NCBI GenBank assembly: GCA_903836515.1
Contig: CAILQW010000018.1
Span: 1 to 41,989, forward strand
Length of the DNA stretch: 41,989 nt
Direction of reading: 5' to 3'
From: Candidatus Omnitrophota bacterium
GTDB lineage: Bacteria; Omnitrophota; Gorgyraeia; Zapsychrales; Fredricksoniimonadaceae
In this document: piece after piece, positions 8,951 through 16,853 of the stretch
How positions within the stretch are numbered: position 1 is the stretch's first letter
Layout: each line of letters begins with the position of its first letter
The notes under the pieces: model-generated
Told to the model about the DNA's origin: nothing
Seen by the model: only the letters and a program-made list of their open reading frames with translations
Database searches by the model: none
Program-made: the position numbers and the translations under genes

Positions 8951-10758
8951 ATATCCTGGGCATTTCCGCTTATTACCATGACAGCGCTGCCGCCCTTGTC
9001 CGCGACGGCACGATCGTCGCCGCGGCCCAGGAAGAACGTTTTACCCGTAAAAAACATGACGCCGCCTTCCCGCTGCAGGCTGTGGCTTATTGCCTGAAAG
9101 AGGCCGGGATAGGCATCAAGGATGTCGGGCTTGTTGTTTTCTATGACAAGCCTTTTCTGAAGCTTGAACGCCTTCTTTTGACCTATTTGAATTATGCGCC
9201 CCAGGGTCTTTTTTCCTTCCTGACATCGATGCCGGTATGGCTGAAGGACAAGATTTTTTTAAAGGATGCCATCCTTGAGGCGCTTGATTACAGCGGCGAG
9301 CTTATTTTTTCCGAACATCATGAGGCCCATGCGGCCTCCGCTTTCTTCCCGTCGCCTTTTCAGCATGCGGCCATCCTGACCATGGACGGGGTGGGCGAGT
9401 GGGCCACAACAAGTTTCGGTGTCGGCGAGGGGAATCGCGTGCGCCTGGATGTCGAGCTCAGGTTCCCGCATTCCCTGGGCCTGTTGTACTCCGCCTTCAC
9501 ATATTACTGCGGTTTTCGTGTCAACTCCGGCGAATATAAGCTGATGGGCCTTGCGCCTTACGGTGAACCCAGGTATGCCGCTCTTATCCGGCGGGAAATG
9601 CTGGACATCAAGCCGGACGGGTCGTTCCATCTGAACATGAAATATTTCAATTATTGTGTCGGGCTCACGATGACGAGCGGGCATTTTCACCGTCTTTTGG
9701 GCCGCGGGCCGCGACGCCCGGAGACCGCCCTGACCCAGTTCGATATGGATGTGGCCAGGTCGATCCAGGAGGTCACGGAAGAGATCGTGCTGAAGACGGC
9801 CCGTTATGTGCGGCAGGTGACGGGGGAAGAGAATCTTTGCCTGGCCGGGGGCGTGGCGCTGAATTGTGTGGCTAATGGCAAGATCGCGCGTGAGAATATT
9901 TTCAAGAAGATATGGATCCAGCCCGCGGCCGGCGATGCCGGCGGGGCGCTGGGCGCCGCACTTTTAGGGTGGCACCATTATCTCAACCAGCCGCGTGAGG
10001 CCGACGGTGTGCATGATATCCAACAAGGATCTTATCTCGGGCCTGGGTATTCGGATGCCGAGGTTGAAACGTTTTTGAAGGACAAGGGTGTTCCTTATGC
10101 GGCGTGTGGTGAAGGCATTCATGCCTGCATCGCAGAGCTCATCGCCGCGGAAAAGGTCGTCGGTTATGTCCAGGGCCGGATGGAATTCGGCCCGCGGGCC
10201 CTGGGGGCGCGCAGTATCATCGGGGATGCCAGGTCCATGAAGATGCAGGAACAGATGAATGTGCGCATCAAATTCCGCGAATCATTCCGCCCTTTTGCCC
10301 CCAGCATCCTGGAGGAGCAGGCGCACGCGTATGTGGACCTTCCGCAGGAAAGTCCGTATATGCTCATGGTCGGGCCTGTGCAGGAAAGCCAGATCGATCC
10401 CGCCTCCCGCGGTGGTGCGCTGAAGGGGCTGGCGCAGCTCAAACAAAAACGCTCCACAGTCCCGGCGGTGACGCATGTGGACTATTCCGCGCGCGTGCAG
10501 ACCGTGACCCGGGAGCGCAGTCCTTTTTATCACAAGACCATCGACGCCTTCCGTGTCAGGACCGGGTGTCCGCTGGTCATCAACACGTCCTTTAACATCC
10601 GCGGGGAGCCGGTCGTTTGCACCCTTGAGGATGCTTACCGCTGTTTTATGTGCACGGATATGGATCACCTGGTCCTCAATAGTTTTCTCCTGGACAAGGA
10701 AAAACAGCCGGACAGGCATCTTTATAAAAAAGAAAAGATTTCACAAATACTGGACTGA
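8947..10758 (+). CDS. Carbamoyltransferase, NodU/TobZ family
   Basis: 603 residues, full length. The N-terminal actin-like Kae1/YgjD-type domain has ILGISAYYHDSAAALV and EHHEAHAASAFFPSPF (metal-binding His at 125 and 128) and TMDGVGEWATTS. The C-terminal YrdC-like half has MEFGPRALGARSI, FRPFAPSIL and INTSFNIRGEPV. The family moves a carbamoyl group from carbamoyl phosphate, through carbamoyl-AMP, to a hydroxyl of a sugar or antibiotic. Its neighbours (SGNH protein before; SxtJ and DUF5989 after) are a recurrent set, and the likely target is a sugar of the surface glycan. It overlaps the SGNH gene by four bases. Confidence 0.95.
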   Translation: MNILGISAYYHDSAAALVRDGTIVAAAQEERFTRKKHDAAFPLQAVAYCLKEAGIGIKDVGLVVFYDKPFLKLERLLLTYLNYAPQGLFSFLTSMPVWLKDKIFLKDAILEALDYSGELIFSEHHEAHAASAFFPSPFQHAAILTMDGVGEWATTSFGVGEGNRVRLDVELRFPHSLGLLYSAFTYYCGFRVNSGEYKLMGLAPYGEPRYAALIRREMLDIKPDGSFHLNMKYFNYCVGLTMTSGHFHRLLGRGPRRPETALTQFDMDVARSIQEVTEEIVLKTARYVRQVTGEENLCLAGGVALNCVANGKIARENIFKKIWIQPAAGDAGGALGAALLGWHHYLNQPREADGVHDIQQGSYLGPGYSDAEVETFLKDKGVPYAACGEGIHACIAELIAAEKVVGYVQGRMEFGPRALGARSIIGDARSMKMQEQMNVRIKFRESFRPFAPSILEEQAHAYVDLPQESPYMLMVGPVQESQIDPASRGGALKGLAQLKQKRSTVPAVTHVDYSARVQTVTRERSPFYHKTIDAFRVRTGCPLVINTSFNIRGEPVVCTLEDAYRCFMCTDMDHLVLNSFLLDKEKQPDRHLYKKEKISQILD

Positions 10759-10759
10759 C

Positions 10760-11158
10760 ATGGACAGGGAAAAGAAAAATCTGCTGGTGTTCGGTTATGG
10801 CCTGGGCGTCATCGCCCTGGTTTTCGGTGCCGGGGGGGTGATGCGTCACGGCTGGACAGGGGGGCATGGGCTGAAGATCCTGTGCGGCGTGTTCTTCGTG
10901 GCTGTGACCGCCTGGAGATGGCAGGCTTTCCGCCCCGCGTACAAAGGGTGGATGGCTGCGGCGCATGTGATCGGCGGGGCCGTTACCGCGCTTCTTTTGA
11001 CCGTGGTTTATTTCGGCGTTTTCACGCCGACAGCCATTTTCCTGCGTTTGATGGGGAAAGATCACCTGGACCGCCGGCGTGATCCGGGCCGGGCTACCTA
11101 CTGGCATGCGCGCGGGCGTGAGGTGGCTGGTCAGGGAAAATACAGGCAGCAGTATTGA
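10760..11158 (+). CDS. SxtJ-family membrane protein
   Basis: 132 residues. It starts at ATG 10760, one base after the carbamoyltransferase stop. Three or four hydrophobic segments are followed by the diagnostic end: a TPTAIFLRLMGKDHLDRR stretch and a closing TYWHAR. This matches the SxtJ family (named from the saxitoxin cluster), which ordinarily follows a NodU-type carbamoyltransferase. Its molecular role is unknown; position and membrane topology suggest it anchors the carbamoyltransferase to the membrane or passes it substrate. Confidence 0.8.
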   Translation: MDREKKNLLVFGYGLGVIALVFGAGGVMRHGWTGGHGLKILCGVFFVAVTAWRWQAFRPAYKGWMAAAHVIGGAVTALLLTVVYFGVFTPTAIFLRLMGKDHLDRRRDPGRATYWHARGREVAGQGKYRQQY

Positions 11159-11200
11159 CCGTCAGCTTGATGCAAAATGCGGGATAAAAAGGAGACGTCC

Positions 11201-11359
11201 ATGGGCAGGATGACCATTTTGAAAGAATTGTGGGGATTCTTAAAAACAAGAAAACGTTTTTGGCTTGCCCCGATTTTGATTATACTTGTTGCGCTGAGCT
11301 TTTTGATCGTTTTCGCGCAATCGTCAGCGGTGGCGCCATTCATTTATACATTATTCTAG
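11201..11359 (+). CDS. DUF5989 small membrane protein
   Basis: 52 residues: a short basic N-terminus (ELWGFLKTRKRFW), one membrane span, and the conserved ending AQSSAVAPFIYTLF, which is the signature of DUF5989. GGAG at 11191-11194, six bases before ATG 11201, fixes the start and excludes an in-frame ATG at 11177. DUF5989 proteins regularly sit directly after SxtJ, so this completes a carbamoyltransferase-SxtJ-DUF5989 trio. The function is unknown; a small membrane partner of the carbamoyltransferase is plausible. Confidence 0.8.
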   Translation: MGRMTILKELWGFLKTRKRFWLAPILIILVALSFLIVFAQSSAVAPFIYTLF

Positions 11360-11366
11360 ACCTGAC

Positions 11367-11966
11367 ATGAAAGTTGTTTTTCTCGACAGAGACGGTGTTA
11401 TCAACGAGTTCCCGGGCAATGGCCTTTATGTGACCAAGGTCAAGGATTTTCATTTCATCCCGCGCGTCCCCGAGGCCGTGAAAAAGCTGACGGATGCGGG
11501 GTTCGATGTTTTTGTGATCTCCAACCAGGCCGGGGTGGGCAAAGGGGTTTACAGCCTGCGGAAACTGGAGCTGATCACCGCGCATATGCTTAAAGGGATC
11601 GCGGATGCCGGAGGCCGGATCACCGACGTCCTTTACTGCACCTGCAAGTCGTCGGACGCGTGCCATTGCCGCAAGCCGCGCATCGGCAACATGATCAAGG
11701 CGCTGGAATCCATCGACAGGACCCTTGAAGACGCGCCGCATGCGTATTTTGTCGGTGATACCGAGGGCGATATCAAGGCCGGGAAGAATGCCGGATGCAA
11801 GACCATCTTTGTTCTTTCGGGGCGCGAAGATAACGAATACATGAAGCGCTGGGATGTCAGGCCTGATTTTATCGTGGAGGACCTTTATGAAGCCGCAGAA
11901 CTCATCATCGCCCAGGATGCTGGTCATCCACGCGAGCGCGGGCGCCGGTCATCGCAAGGCCGCTGA
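11367..11966 (+). CDS. gmhB: HAD-family heptose bisphosphate phosphatase (GmhB-like)
   Basis: 199 residues of the HAD-IIIA subfamily. FLDRDGVINE holds the nucleophile and acid Asp residues (7 and 9), VISNQAGVGKG is motif II, and CRKPRIGNM with VGDTEGDIKAGKNAG covers motifs III-IV. The CTCKSSDACHC cluster is the zinc site that marks GmhB-type phosphatases. The usual reaction removes the 7-phosphate of D,D-heptose 1,7-bisphosphate in making ADP-heptose, which suits the GT9 upstream. The C-terminus overlaps the next gene by about 80 bases, so the last residues may be variable. Confidence 0.85.
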   Translation: MKVVFLDRDGVINEFPGNGLYVTKVKDFHFIPRVPEAVKKLTDAGFDVFVISNQAGVGKGVYSLRKLELITAHMLKGIADAGGRITDVLYCTCKSSDACHCRKPRIGNMIKALESIDRTLEDAPHAYFVGDTEGDIKAGKNAGCKTIFVLSGREDNEYMKRWDVRPDFIVEDLYEAAELIIAQDAGHPRERGRRSSQGR

Positions 11967-12993
11967 AGCGCTTTACCACGGGTGCCAAGCCCGCGGAGTT
12001 TCCGCCGTGATCGTCGATGCGCTGGATTACACCACTGCCTTTTTCCGTGTCAGCTACCGCCAGGGGTACGAATTTGTTGTCGGACAGCTTCCCGATGCCT
12101 GGGCTGTTTTCTTCGCCCTGACCGACCAGGCATGGTTTCTTCCGGTGTTTCGTGCCGTGCGCCGTGTCTACAACGCCATCAATACCTTTCGTCTGGTCCG
12201 ATACCTTAAAGCCGGGCAGTTCGACGTGATCGTGGCCACGCATTTTCTGGCGGCGGAAGTGTGCGGGTATTTGCGCCGCACCGGGGCGATCCGCGCGAAG
12301 GTGGTGGTTGTGGTGACGGATTTCGATGTGCATAAAATCTGGCTGATCCCGGGTGTCGATCAGTATTGTGTGGCCAGTGAATACACCAGGGAGCGTCTTG
12401 CGGCCCTGGGGGTGGATGCCGCCAGGATTGTTGTGACCGGCATCCCGCTGGATGAGAAATTCACCCGGCCCCGTGACAAGAAAGAAGTGAGGCGCGCGCT
12501 GGGGCTTGACGGGGATGCGTTCACCGTGCTTGTGTCGACGAGTTCATTCGGTTTCGGCCCTATCGAGGAACTGGCCGCGTATTTCAGCGGTATCCAGCTT
12601 ATTGTTATTTGCGGGAACAACCGTTCCCTGCGCGCCCGCCTTCAGGCCCGTGCCAACCCCCGGCACAAGATTTGCGGTTTCGTCGACAATATGGACGAGA
12701 TGATGGCGGCCGCGGATGTCATGGTTACCAAGCCCGGCGGCTTGTCCGTAACGGAGGCCCTGGCCAATAACCTTCCCATGGTGTTCTTTAGCGCGATCCC
12801 GGGGCAGGAGGCCGGCAATGTGCGTGTCCTGGCGGCCAATGGCATCGGTGTGAGCGGCTTGCCGCTGAGGGATTTGGCCTCGGAGGTGCTGGGGATGGCC
12901 GCGTCTCCCGCGGCGCTCCATGAGGCGCGGGAAAAGACAAGGAAACTCGCGAAACCGGATTCTGTCCGCGATGTTATTGCCAGCCTCGTATGA
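11887..12993 (+). CDS. GT28 / MGDG-synthase-like glycosyltransferase
   Basis: 368 residues. ASAGAGHRKAAEALYHGC is the N-terminal MGDG_synth motif of diacylglycerol glycosyltransferases and MurG relatives. TKPGGLSVTEALANNLPMVF is the GT28 C-terminal UDP-sugar site, followed by the PGQEAGN loop. Such enzymes put glucose or galactose on diacylglycerol at the membrane. GGAGG at 11876-11880, six bases before ATG 11887, was used to choose the start; an earlier in-frame ATG at 11854 lacks such a site. The long overlap with the phosphatase gene is unusual but both frames are clearly coding. Confidence 0.85.
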   Translation: MKPQNSSSPRMLVIHASAGAGHRKAAEALYHGCQARGVSAVIVDALDYTTAFFRVSYRQGYEFVVGQLPDAWAVFFALTDQAWFLPVFRAVRRVYNAINTFRLVRYLKAGQFDVIVATHFLAAEVCGYLRRTGAIRAKVVVVVTDFDVHKIWLIPGVDQYCVASEYTRERLAALGVDAARIVVTGIPLDEKFTRPRDKKEVRRALGLDGDAFTVLVSTSSFGFGPIEELAAYFSGIQLIVICGNNRSLRARLQARANPRHKICGFVDNMDEMMAAADVMVTKPGGLSVTEALANNLPMVFFSAIPGQEAGNVRVLAANGIGVSGLPLRDLASEVLGMAASPAALHEAREKTRKLAKPDSVRDVIASLV

Positions 12994-14651
12994 TTTTTCC
13001 CTCTGTTGCGCAGGTTGTTTTCGGCCTTCCGGTGGAGGGCCCTTTCGATTACATCATCCCGGATGATCTGGCGGGGCGTGTGCTGGCCGGGGCCCGTGTC
13101 CTGGTGCGTTTCGCCGGGAAAAAACGTACGGGCGTGGTGGCGGGGCTTCTGGACCAGACAGCTCATCCCGGCAGGCTCAGCACCCTGATCAAGGTTCTCG
13201 ACGACGTCCCTGTTTTTGCGCCGGCTTTTCTTAAATTGGCGGAGAATTTCGCCGCGCGTTTTGGCTGTACGCCGGGAGAGGCGTTGGAGACATTCCTGCC
13301 GGCGTATTTACGCGGCGCGAAAGCGTTTGCAGGCGCATCTTTCGACCCGCACCAGGCCGAGGGGCCCGGGGCGGTCGATCTTCTTTTTGACCGGGGCCAG
13401 ACCAGGCGCTGGGAGGTCCTGGTGCCGCGCATGGCCGCTGTCCTGGGGGAAGGACAAGGGGTGATCGTCCTGATGCCGGATGCGGTGCGCTGCCACGATG
13501 TCCTGCCGAAACTTGGAGCGTTGGTACCGGCCGATGCGCGGGTGCTCCTGGCAGGCAGTACGCCCAAAGAGGAGTATGGGCGCTGGCTGAGTGTCCGCTC
13601 GGGGAAGGTCCGCCTTGCGGCGGGTTTTTTATCCGCCGTGTTTGCGCCGGTCAAGGACCTTGGCCTGATCGTGGTCCTGGATGAAGAAAGTGTTTCGTAC
13701 CGGCATGAGCAGTCGCCGTTCTTCCATGCGCGGGAGGCTGCCCTGGAGCGTGCCGCTGTCGAGGGGTGCGCGGTGGTCTGCGTATCGAGCGCTCCGTCGG
13801 TGGAGATGTGGCACAGGGTAGAGAAGAAATCCGCGCGCCTGACCTTGCTCGAGGAGGCTTTGCCGCCGGTGAGATTTCTGGACCTGACCAATTTCAAAAT
13901 GAAAAAAGATACGTTCATTTCCCTGGGTCTGCGCCATCATCTTGAAGCGGTGTTGAAGGACAAGCGCCGGTTTCTTCTTTATATCCAGGCCGCGCGCGGG
14001 GTGGCGGGGGTGGCGGGGGAAGTCAGGAAAATATTTCCCGGCGCCAATGTCGCAGGATACGACAGGACATCGTCGGCCATGCCGGCAGATTTTGACATCC
14101 TTGTGGCAACCCAGGCCGTGTTTCGCCATCGTGCGGCCCTGAAGGTCGCGGCGACCGCGGTCCTTGATATCGACTGGGAGTTTCACAAGCACGACATCCA
14201 GGCATCCCACAGCGCTTTTGCCCTGGTCCAGCATCTGCGGCAGATGACCCATGACTATGTCCTGCTGCAGACCCGCAATGCCGCGGAACCTTTTTTGCAT
14301 ACGCTGGCTTCGGCGGATTGTGCGGATTTTTACCGGCGGGAACTTGCCTCGAGGAGCGAGATGGGGCTGCCGCCGTTTCAAACGCAGGTGTCGTTGGTGG
14401 TGCGTTCCCAAGATCCTGCCCTGGCTTGCGCCGAGGCGAAAAGGCTGTATGATATATTGACCGCGGCGCTGCCGGAAGGCGTCATGGCCCTTGACCCGGA
14501 GGAGGACCGTTCGGCGCAGGTGCGCGGTAAGTTCCGTTATTGTTTGCTGGTCCATGGTCCGGACCGGGCGGCAGTCGTCGGTGCGGTTAAGAATGCGTTT
14601 AAGGTTTTTCGCGCTAAAAAAGATACGGTTGTGACCGTGAGTGTGGATTGA
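12990..14651 (+). CDS. priA: PriA-like protein lacking all helicase motifs and the zinc domain
   Basis: 553 residues against about 730 for active PriA (primosomal protein N', which restarts stalled forks). The N-terminal 3'-DNA-end-binding domain (FDYIIPDDLAGRVLAGARVL) and the C-terminal domain (FYRRELASRSEMGLPPF) align well. The ATPase core is de-activated: the Walker A LLxGxTGSGKTEVY becomes LLFDRGQTRRWEVL at 131-144, DEEH becomes DEES at 231-234, GSATPS becomes SSAPS, and the QVAGRAGR region becomes QHLRQMT. The eight-cysteine zinc domain is absent. The frame is intact and overlaps both neighbours by four bases or less, so this is not simple decay. Location before fmt is the usual one for priA. 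Confidence 0.85.
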   Translation: MIFPSVAQVVFGLPVEGPFDYIIPDDLAGRVLAGARVLVRFAGKKRTGVVAGLLDQTAHPGRLSTLIKVLDDVPVFAPAFLKLAENFAARFGCTPGEALETFLPAYLRGAKAFAGASFDPHQAEGPGAVDLLFDRGQTRRWEVLVPRMAAVLGEGQGVIVLMPDAVRCHDVLPKLGALVPADARVLLAGSTPKEEYGRWLSVRSGKVRLAAGFLSAVFAPVKDLGLIVVLDEESVSYRHEQSPFFHAREAALERAAVEGCAVVCVSSAPSVEMWHRVEKKSARLTLLEEALPPVRFLDLTNFKMKKDTFISLGLRHHLEAVLKDKRRFLLYIQAARGVAGVAGEVRKIFPGANVAGYDRTSSAMPADFDILVATQAVFRHRAALKVAATAVLDIDWEFHKHDIQASHSAFALVQHLRQMTHDYVLLQTRNAAEPFLHTLASADCADFYRRELASRSEMGLPPFQTQVSLVVRSQDPALACAEAKRLYDILTAALPEGVMALDPEEDRSAQVRGKFRYCLLVHGPDRAAVVGAVKNAFKVFRAKKDTVVTVSVD

Positions 14652-14656
14652 AACCT

Positions 14657-15586
14657 ATGCGGATAGTTTTTTTCGGGTGTGATGACTTTGCGGCCGTGAG
14701 CCTTGAGCGCCTGATAGCCAAAGGGCATTCTGTCGTCGGTGTGGTGACCCAGCCGGACAGGCCCCGCGGCCGCGGGCTGAGCATGACGTATGCCCCTACC
14801 AAACAGATCGCGTTGGCCAGGGGCATTGCTGTTTTTCAGCCCGACTCTTTAAAGAATCCTGTGCTGGTGGAGCGTTTGCGCTGGTTTCATGCAGATTTGT
14901 TCGTCGTGATCGCTTACGGCAAATTCCTGACTGAGGATGTGCTGGCCCTTCCCGGGAAGGGGTGTTTTAATCTTCACGCGTCACTTCTTCCGAAATACCG
15001 CGGCGCCGCCCCCATCAACTGGGCCTTGATTCATGGCGAGGTTGAGACGGGCGTGACCGTGATGCAGATGGATGCGGGTATGGATACCGGAGGGATCGTG
15101 GCCCAGGCAGCCTGCCCGGTGCCGGAAGACATGACATCGGCCCTGTTGCGTCCGCAGCTGGCGGATCTGGGGGCCGGTCTTTTGATCGATACCCTTCCCG
15201 GGATCGCTTCGGGCGGCTACACATTGATCCCTCAGGACAATAGCCGCGCGAGCCGTGCGCCCAAGATGCACAAGGATCTCGGGCATATTGCCTGGGACCG
15301 TTCGGCCAGGGAGATCCATGATCTGGTGCGCGGTGTTCAGCCATGGCCCGGGGCGTTTACTTTCTGGCGCGGGAACCGCCTCAAGATCCTGGACGCGGCG
15401 GCAGCTACCGCGCTCATGAGAGGCCGTCCCGGTCAGATCGTTGAGCTCCACAAGGACGGGTTTTATGTGCAGGCCGGGGACCGTGCGGTGCTGGTGCGGC
15501 GCGTGCATCCGGCGTCATCTCATGCCATGGATGCGCGGGCATTCCTGGCCGGTCACAAACTGGCGATCGGTGAGGTGCTGGGCTAA
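14657..15586 (+). CDS. fmt: Methionyl-tRNA formyltransferase
   Basis: 309 residues. It transfers a formyl group from 10-formyl-tetrahydrofolate to Met-tRNA(fMet) for initiation. MRIVFFGCDDFAAVSLERL begins the Rossmann-like domain. FNLHASLLPKYRGAAPINWA carries the catalytic Asn and His, and MDAGMDTGGI carries the catalytic Asp. The C-terminal beta-barrel tRNA-binding domain follows, from about residue 205. ATG 14657 is preferred; an in-frame TTG at 14648 overlaps the PriA-like stop. Deformylase (def), often the partner gene, is not in the window. Confidence 0.95.
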   Translation: MRIVFFGCDDFAAVSLERLIAKGHSVVGVVTQPDRPRGRGLSMTYAPTKQIALARGIAVFQPDSLKNPVLVERLRWFHADLFVVIAYGKFLTEDVLALPGKGCFNLHASLLPKYRGAAPINWALIHGEVETGVTVMQMDAGMDTGGIVAQAACPVPEDMTSALLRPQLADLGAGLLIDTLPGIASGGYTLIPQDNSRASRAPKMHKDLGHIAWDRSAREIHDLVRGVQPWPGAFTFWRGNRLKILDAAAATALMRGRPGQIVELHKDGFYVQAGDRAVLVRRVHPASSHAMDARAFLAGHKLAIGEVLG

Positions 15587-15601
15587 GGCCAGGGTTATTT
15601 T

Positions 15602-15634
15602 TTGCTCGCCTTTCCCAGGGTTAGGGTATAAAAT
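15602..15634 (+). promoter_or_regulatory. Possible promoter for the repeat-protein gene
   Basis: In the 110-base gap after fmt, a TTGCTC at 15602-15607 precedes an A/T-rich TATAAAAT at 15627-15634. The spacing (19 to the TATAAA reading) is longer than ideal, so the call is weak. A strong AAGGAGG ribosome site lies before the next ATG at 15697. Confidence 0.3.
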
Positions 15635-15696
15635 AATGCTGAACCTCAAGAGAGTCCAAGAGTTACGTTTTATGTCTAGTTTAACAAGGAGGGATT

Positions 15697-16410
15697 ATGA
15701 AAAGGATACTTTCGATCATGGCCATGATCATGCTGGCGGGCACGGGTCTTGTTCACGCTGAAACGGCCCCGCTTAATCTGGCTGTTTTTGATCCGATCCA
15801 GATGGTGCCCAATACGGAAGCGGTCAAAGGTGTGCGTCTTTCTCTTTTTTATACCAATAACACGGATGTCACAGGGTTGAGTTTGGTCCTCGTGGGTTTG
15901 AACAGGGCCACCGGAGATGTGAAGGGTGTTGACCTTGGCTGGATGGGCGCGAGCTGGGTGGATGGTTCCTATTACGGCTGGCAGCCCGGGCTTGTGTCAC
16001 GGACCGGGAAGCGGTTTGTCGGCTGGCAGGGCGGCGTTGTTGCCGTGACGGAAGGTGATTTTACGGGCCTGCAATCAGGCCTTGTCGCCTGGACTGAAGG
16101 GTTTTTTCATGGATGGCAGGCAGGGTGGATCAACCACACCACGGGCCGTTTTGTGGGTCTGCAGACCGGGTTGCTTAATATCACCCAGGGTGAGACGAGC
16201 GGGGTTCAGCTGGGCGCGGTCAACTGGTCCGAGGGATCTGTCAAGGGGATTCAGGCCGGTTTATTCAATTATGCCAATGAAGTCCATGGGCTTCAGCTGG
16301 GCATCGGGAATGTGGCTAAATCGCTCGACGGTGTTCAGATCGGCCTGGGCAACTACAACGGGAAAAAAGAACCCTTTGAGTTCTTGCCGTTTGTGAACTG
16401 GTCGTTTTAA
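15697..16410 (+). CDS. Secreted or outer-membrane protein with 15-residue GxQxG repeats (LA_2272-like)
   Basis: 237 residues with a Sec signal peptide, probably cleaved after Ala21 (LVHA before ETA). From residue 94 the motif G-[WLVI]-Q-x-G recurs every 15 residues (94, 109, 124, 139, 154, 169, 184), then every 14 (198, 212). Each unit has a hydrophobic/aromatic core and a turn, as in a beta-solenoid or stacked beta hairpins. This resembles surface repeat proteins of the LA_2272 type first named in Leptospira. The protein ends in Phe (VNWSF), as outer-membrane beta-barrel proteins often do. The function is unknown; a cell-envelope location is likely. Confidence 0.75.
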   Translation: MKRILSIMAMIMLAGTGLVHAETAPLNLAVFDPIQMVPNTEAVKGVRLSLFYTNNTDVTGLSLVLVGLNRATGDVKGVDLGWMGASWVDGSYYGWQPGLVSRTGKRFVGWQGGVVAVTEGDFTGLQSGLVAWTEGFFHGWQAGWINHTTGRFVGLQTGLLNITQGETSGVQLGAVNWSEGSVKGIQAGLFNYANEVHGLQLGIGNVAKSLDGVQIGLGNYNGKKEPFEFLPFVNWSF

Positions 16411-16450
16411 CGCGTTGCGTCCATGACGGTAAAGTCGGGAGGATTGTGCC

Positions 16451-16852
16451 ATGAAAATAATTAATGAATTCAAGGCATTTGCCCTGCGCGGGAATGTCGT
16501 CGATATGGCGGTGGGTATCATCATCGGTGCCGCCTTTGGCAAGATCGTCAATTCGCTGGTCAGTGATGTGCTGATGCCCCCGATAGGCTATCTGGTCGGC
16601 GGGGTGGACTTTAGTACGCTGCAATGGACCATGAAACCCGGTCTTATGGGAGATGCGGCGGTGTCCATCAAGTACGGTTTGTTCATCAATAGCACGATCA
16701 GTTTCATCATTGTGGCGCTGGCCACGTTCCTGCTTATTCGTATGATGAATAGCCTGAAGATCCAGCAGGCCGAGGCTCCAGCTGCACCCCCGGCGCCGAG
16801 CCGCGAGGAGGTCCTGCTCACAGAGATCCGCGACCTGTTGAAGAACAGGTAG
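16451..16852 (+). CDS. mscL: Large-conductance mechanosensitive channel MscL
   Basis: 133 residues, normal family length. The N-terminal amphipathic helix [29 protein letters not shown] leads into the pore-lining first span, then a periplasmic loop and a second span near residues 77-98. A charged C-terminal helix ([14 protein letters not shown]) forms the cytoplasmic bundle. The channel opens under membrane tension and releases solutes on hypo-osmotic shock. A GGGAGG site precedes the ATG. The next gene starts one base after its stop. Confidence 0.97.
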   Translation: MKIINEFKAFALRGNVVDMAVGIIIGAAFGKIVNSLVSDVLMPPIGYLVGGVDFSTLQWTMKPGLMGDAAVSIKYGLFINSTISFIIVALATFLLIRMMNSLKIQQAEAPAAPPAPSREEVLLTEIRDLLKNR

Positions 16853-16853
16853 C

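Noticed and set aside
13629-14555. 308-residue minus-strand frame opposite the PriA-like gene
   Set aside because: I asked whether it might explain the loss of PriA motifs, but its translation is basic and featureless, and the plus frame has clear PriA ends.
15441-15761. 106-residue plus-strand frame across the end of fmt
   Set aside because: It overlaps fmt in another frame, continues through the promoter and ribosome site of the next gene, and has no family features.
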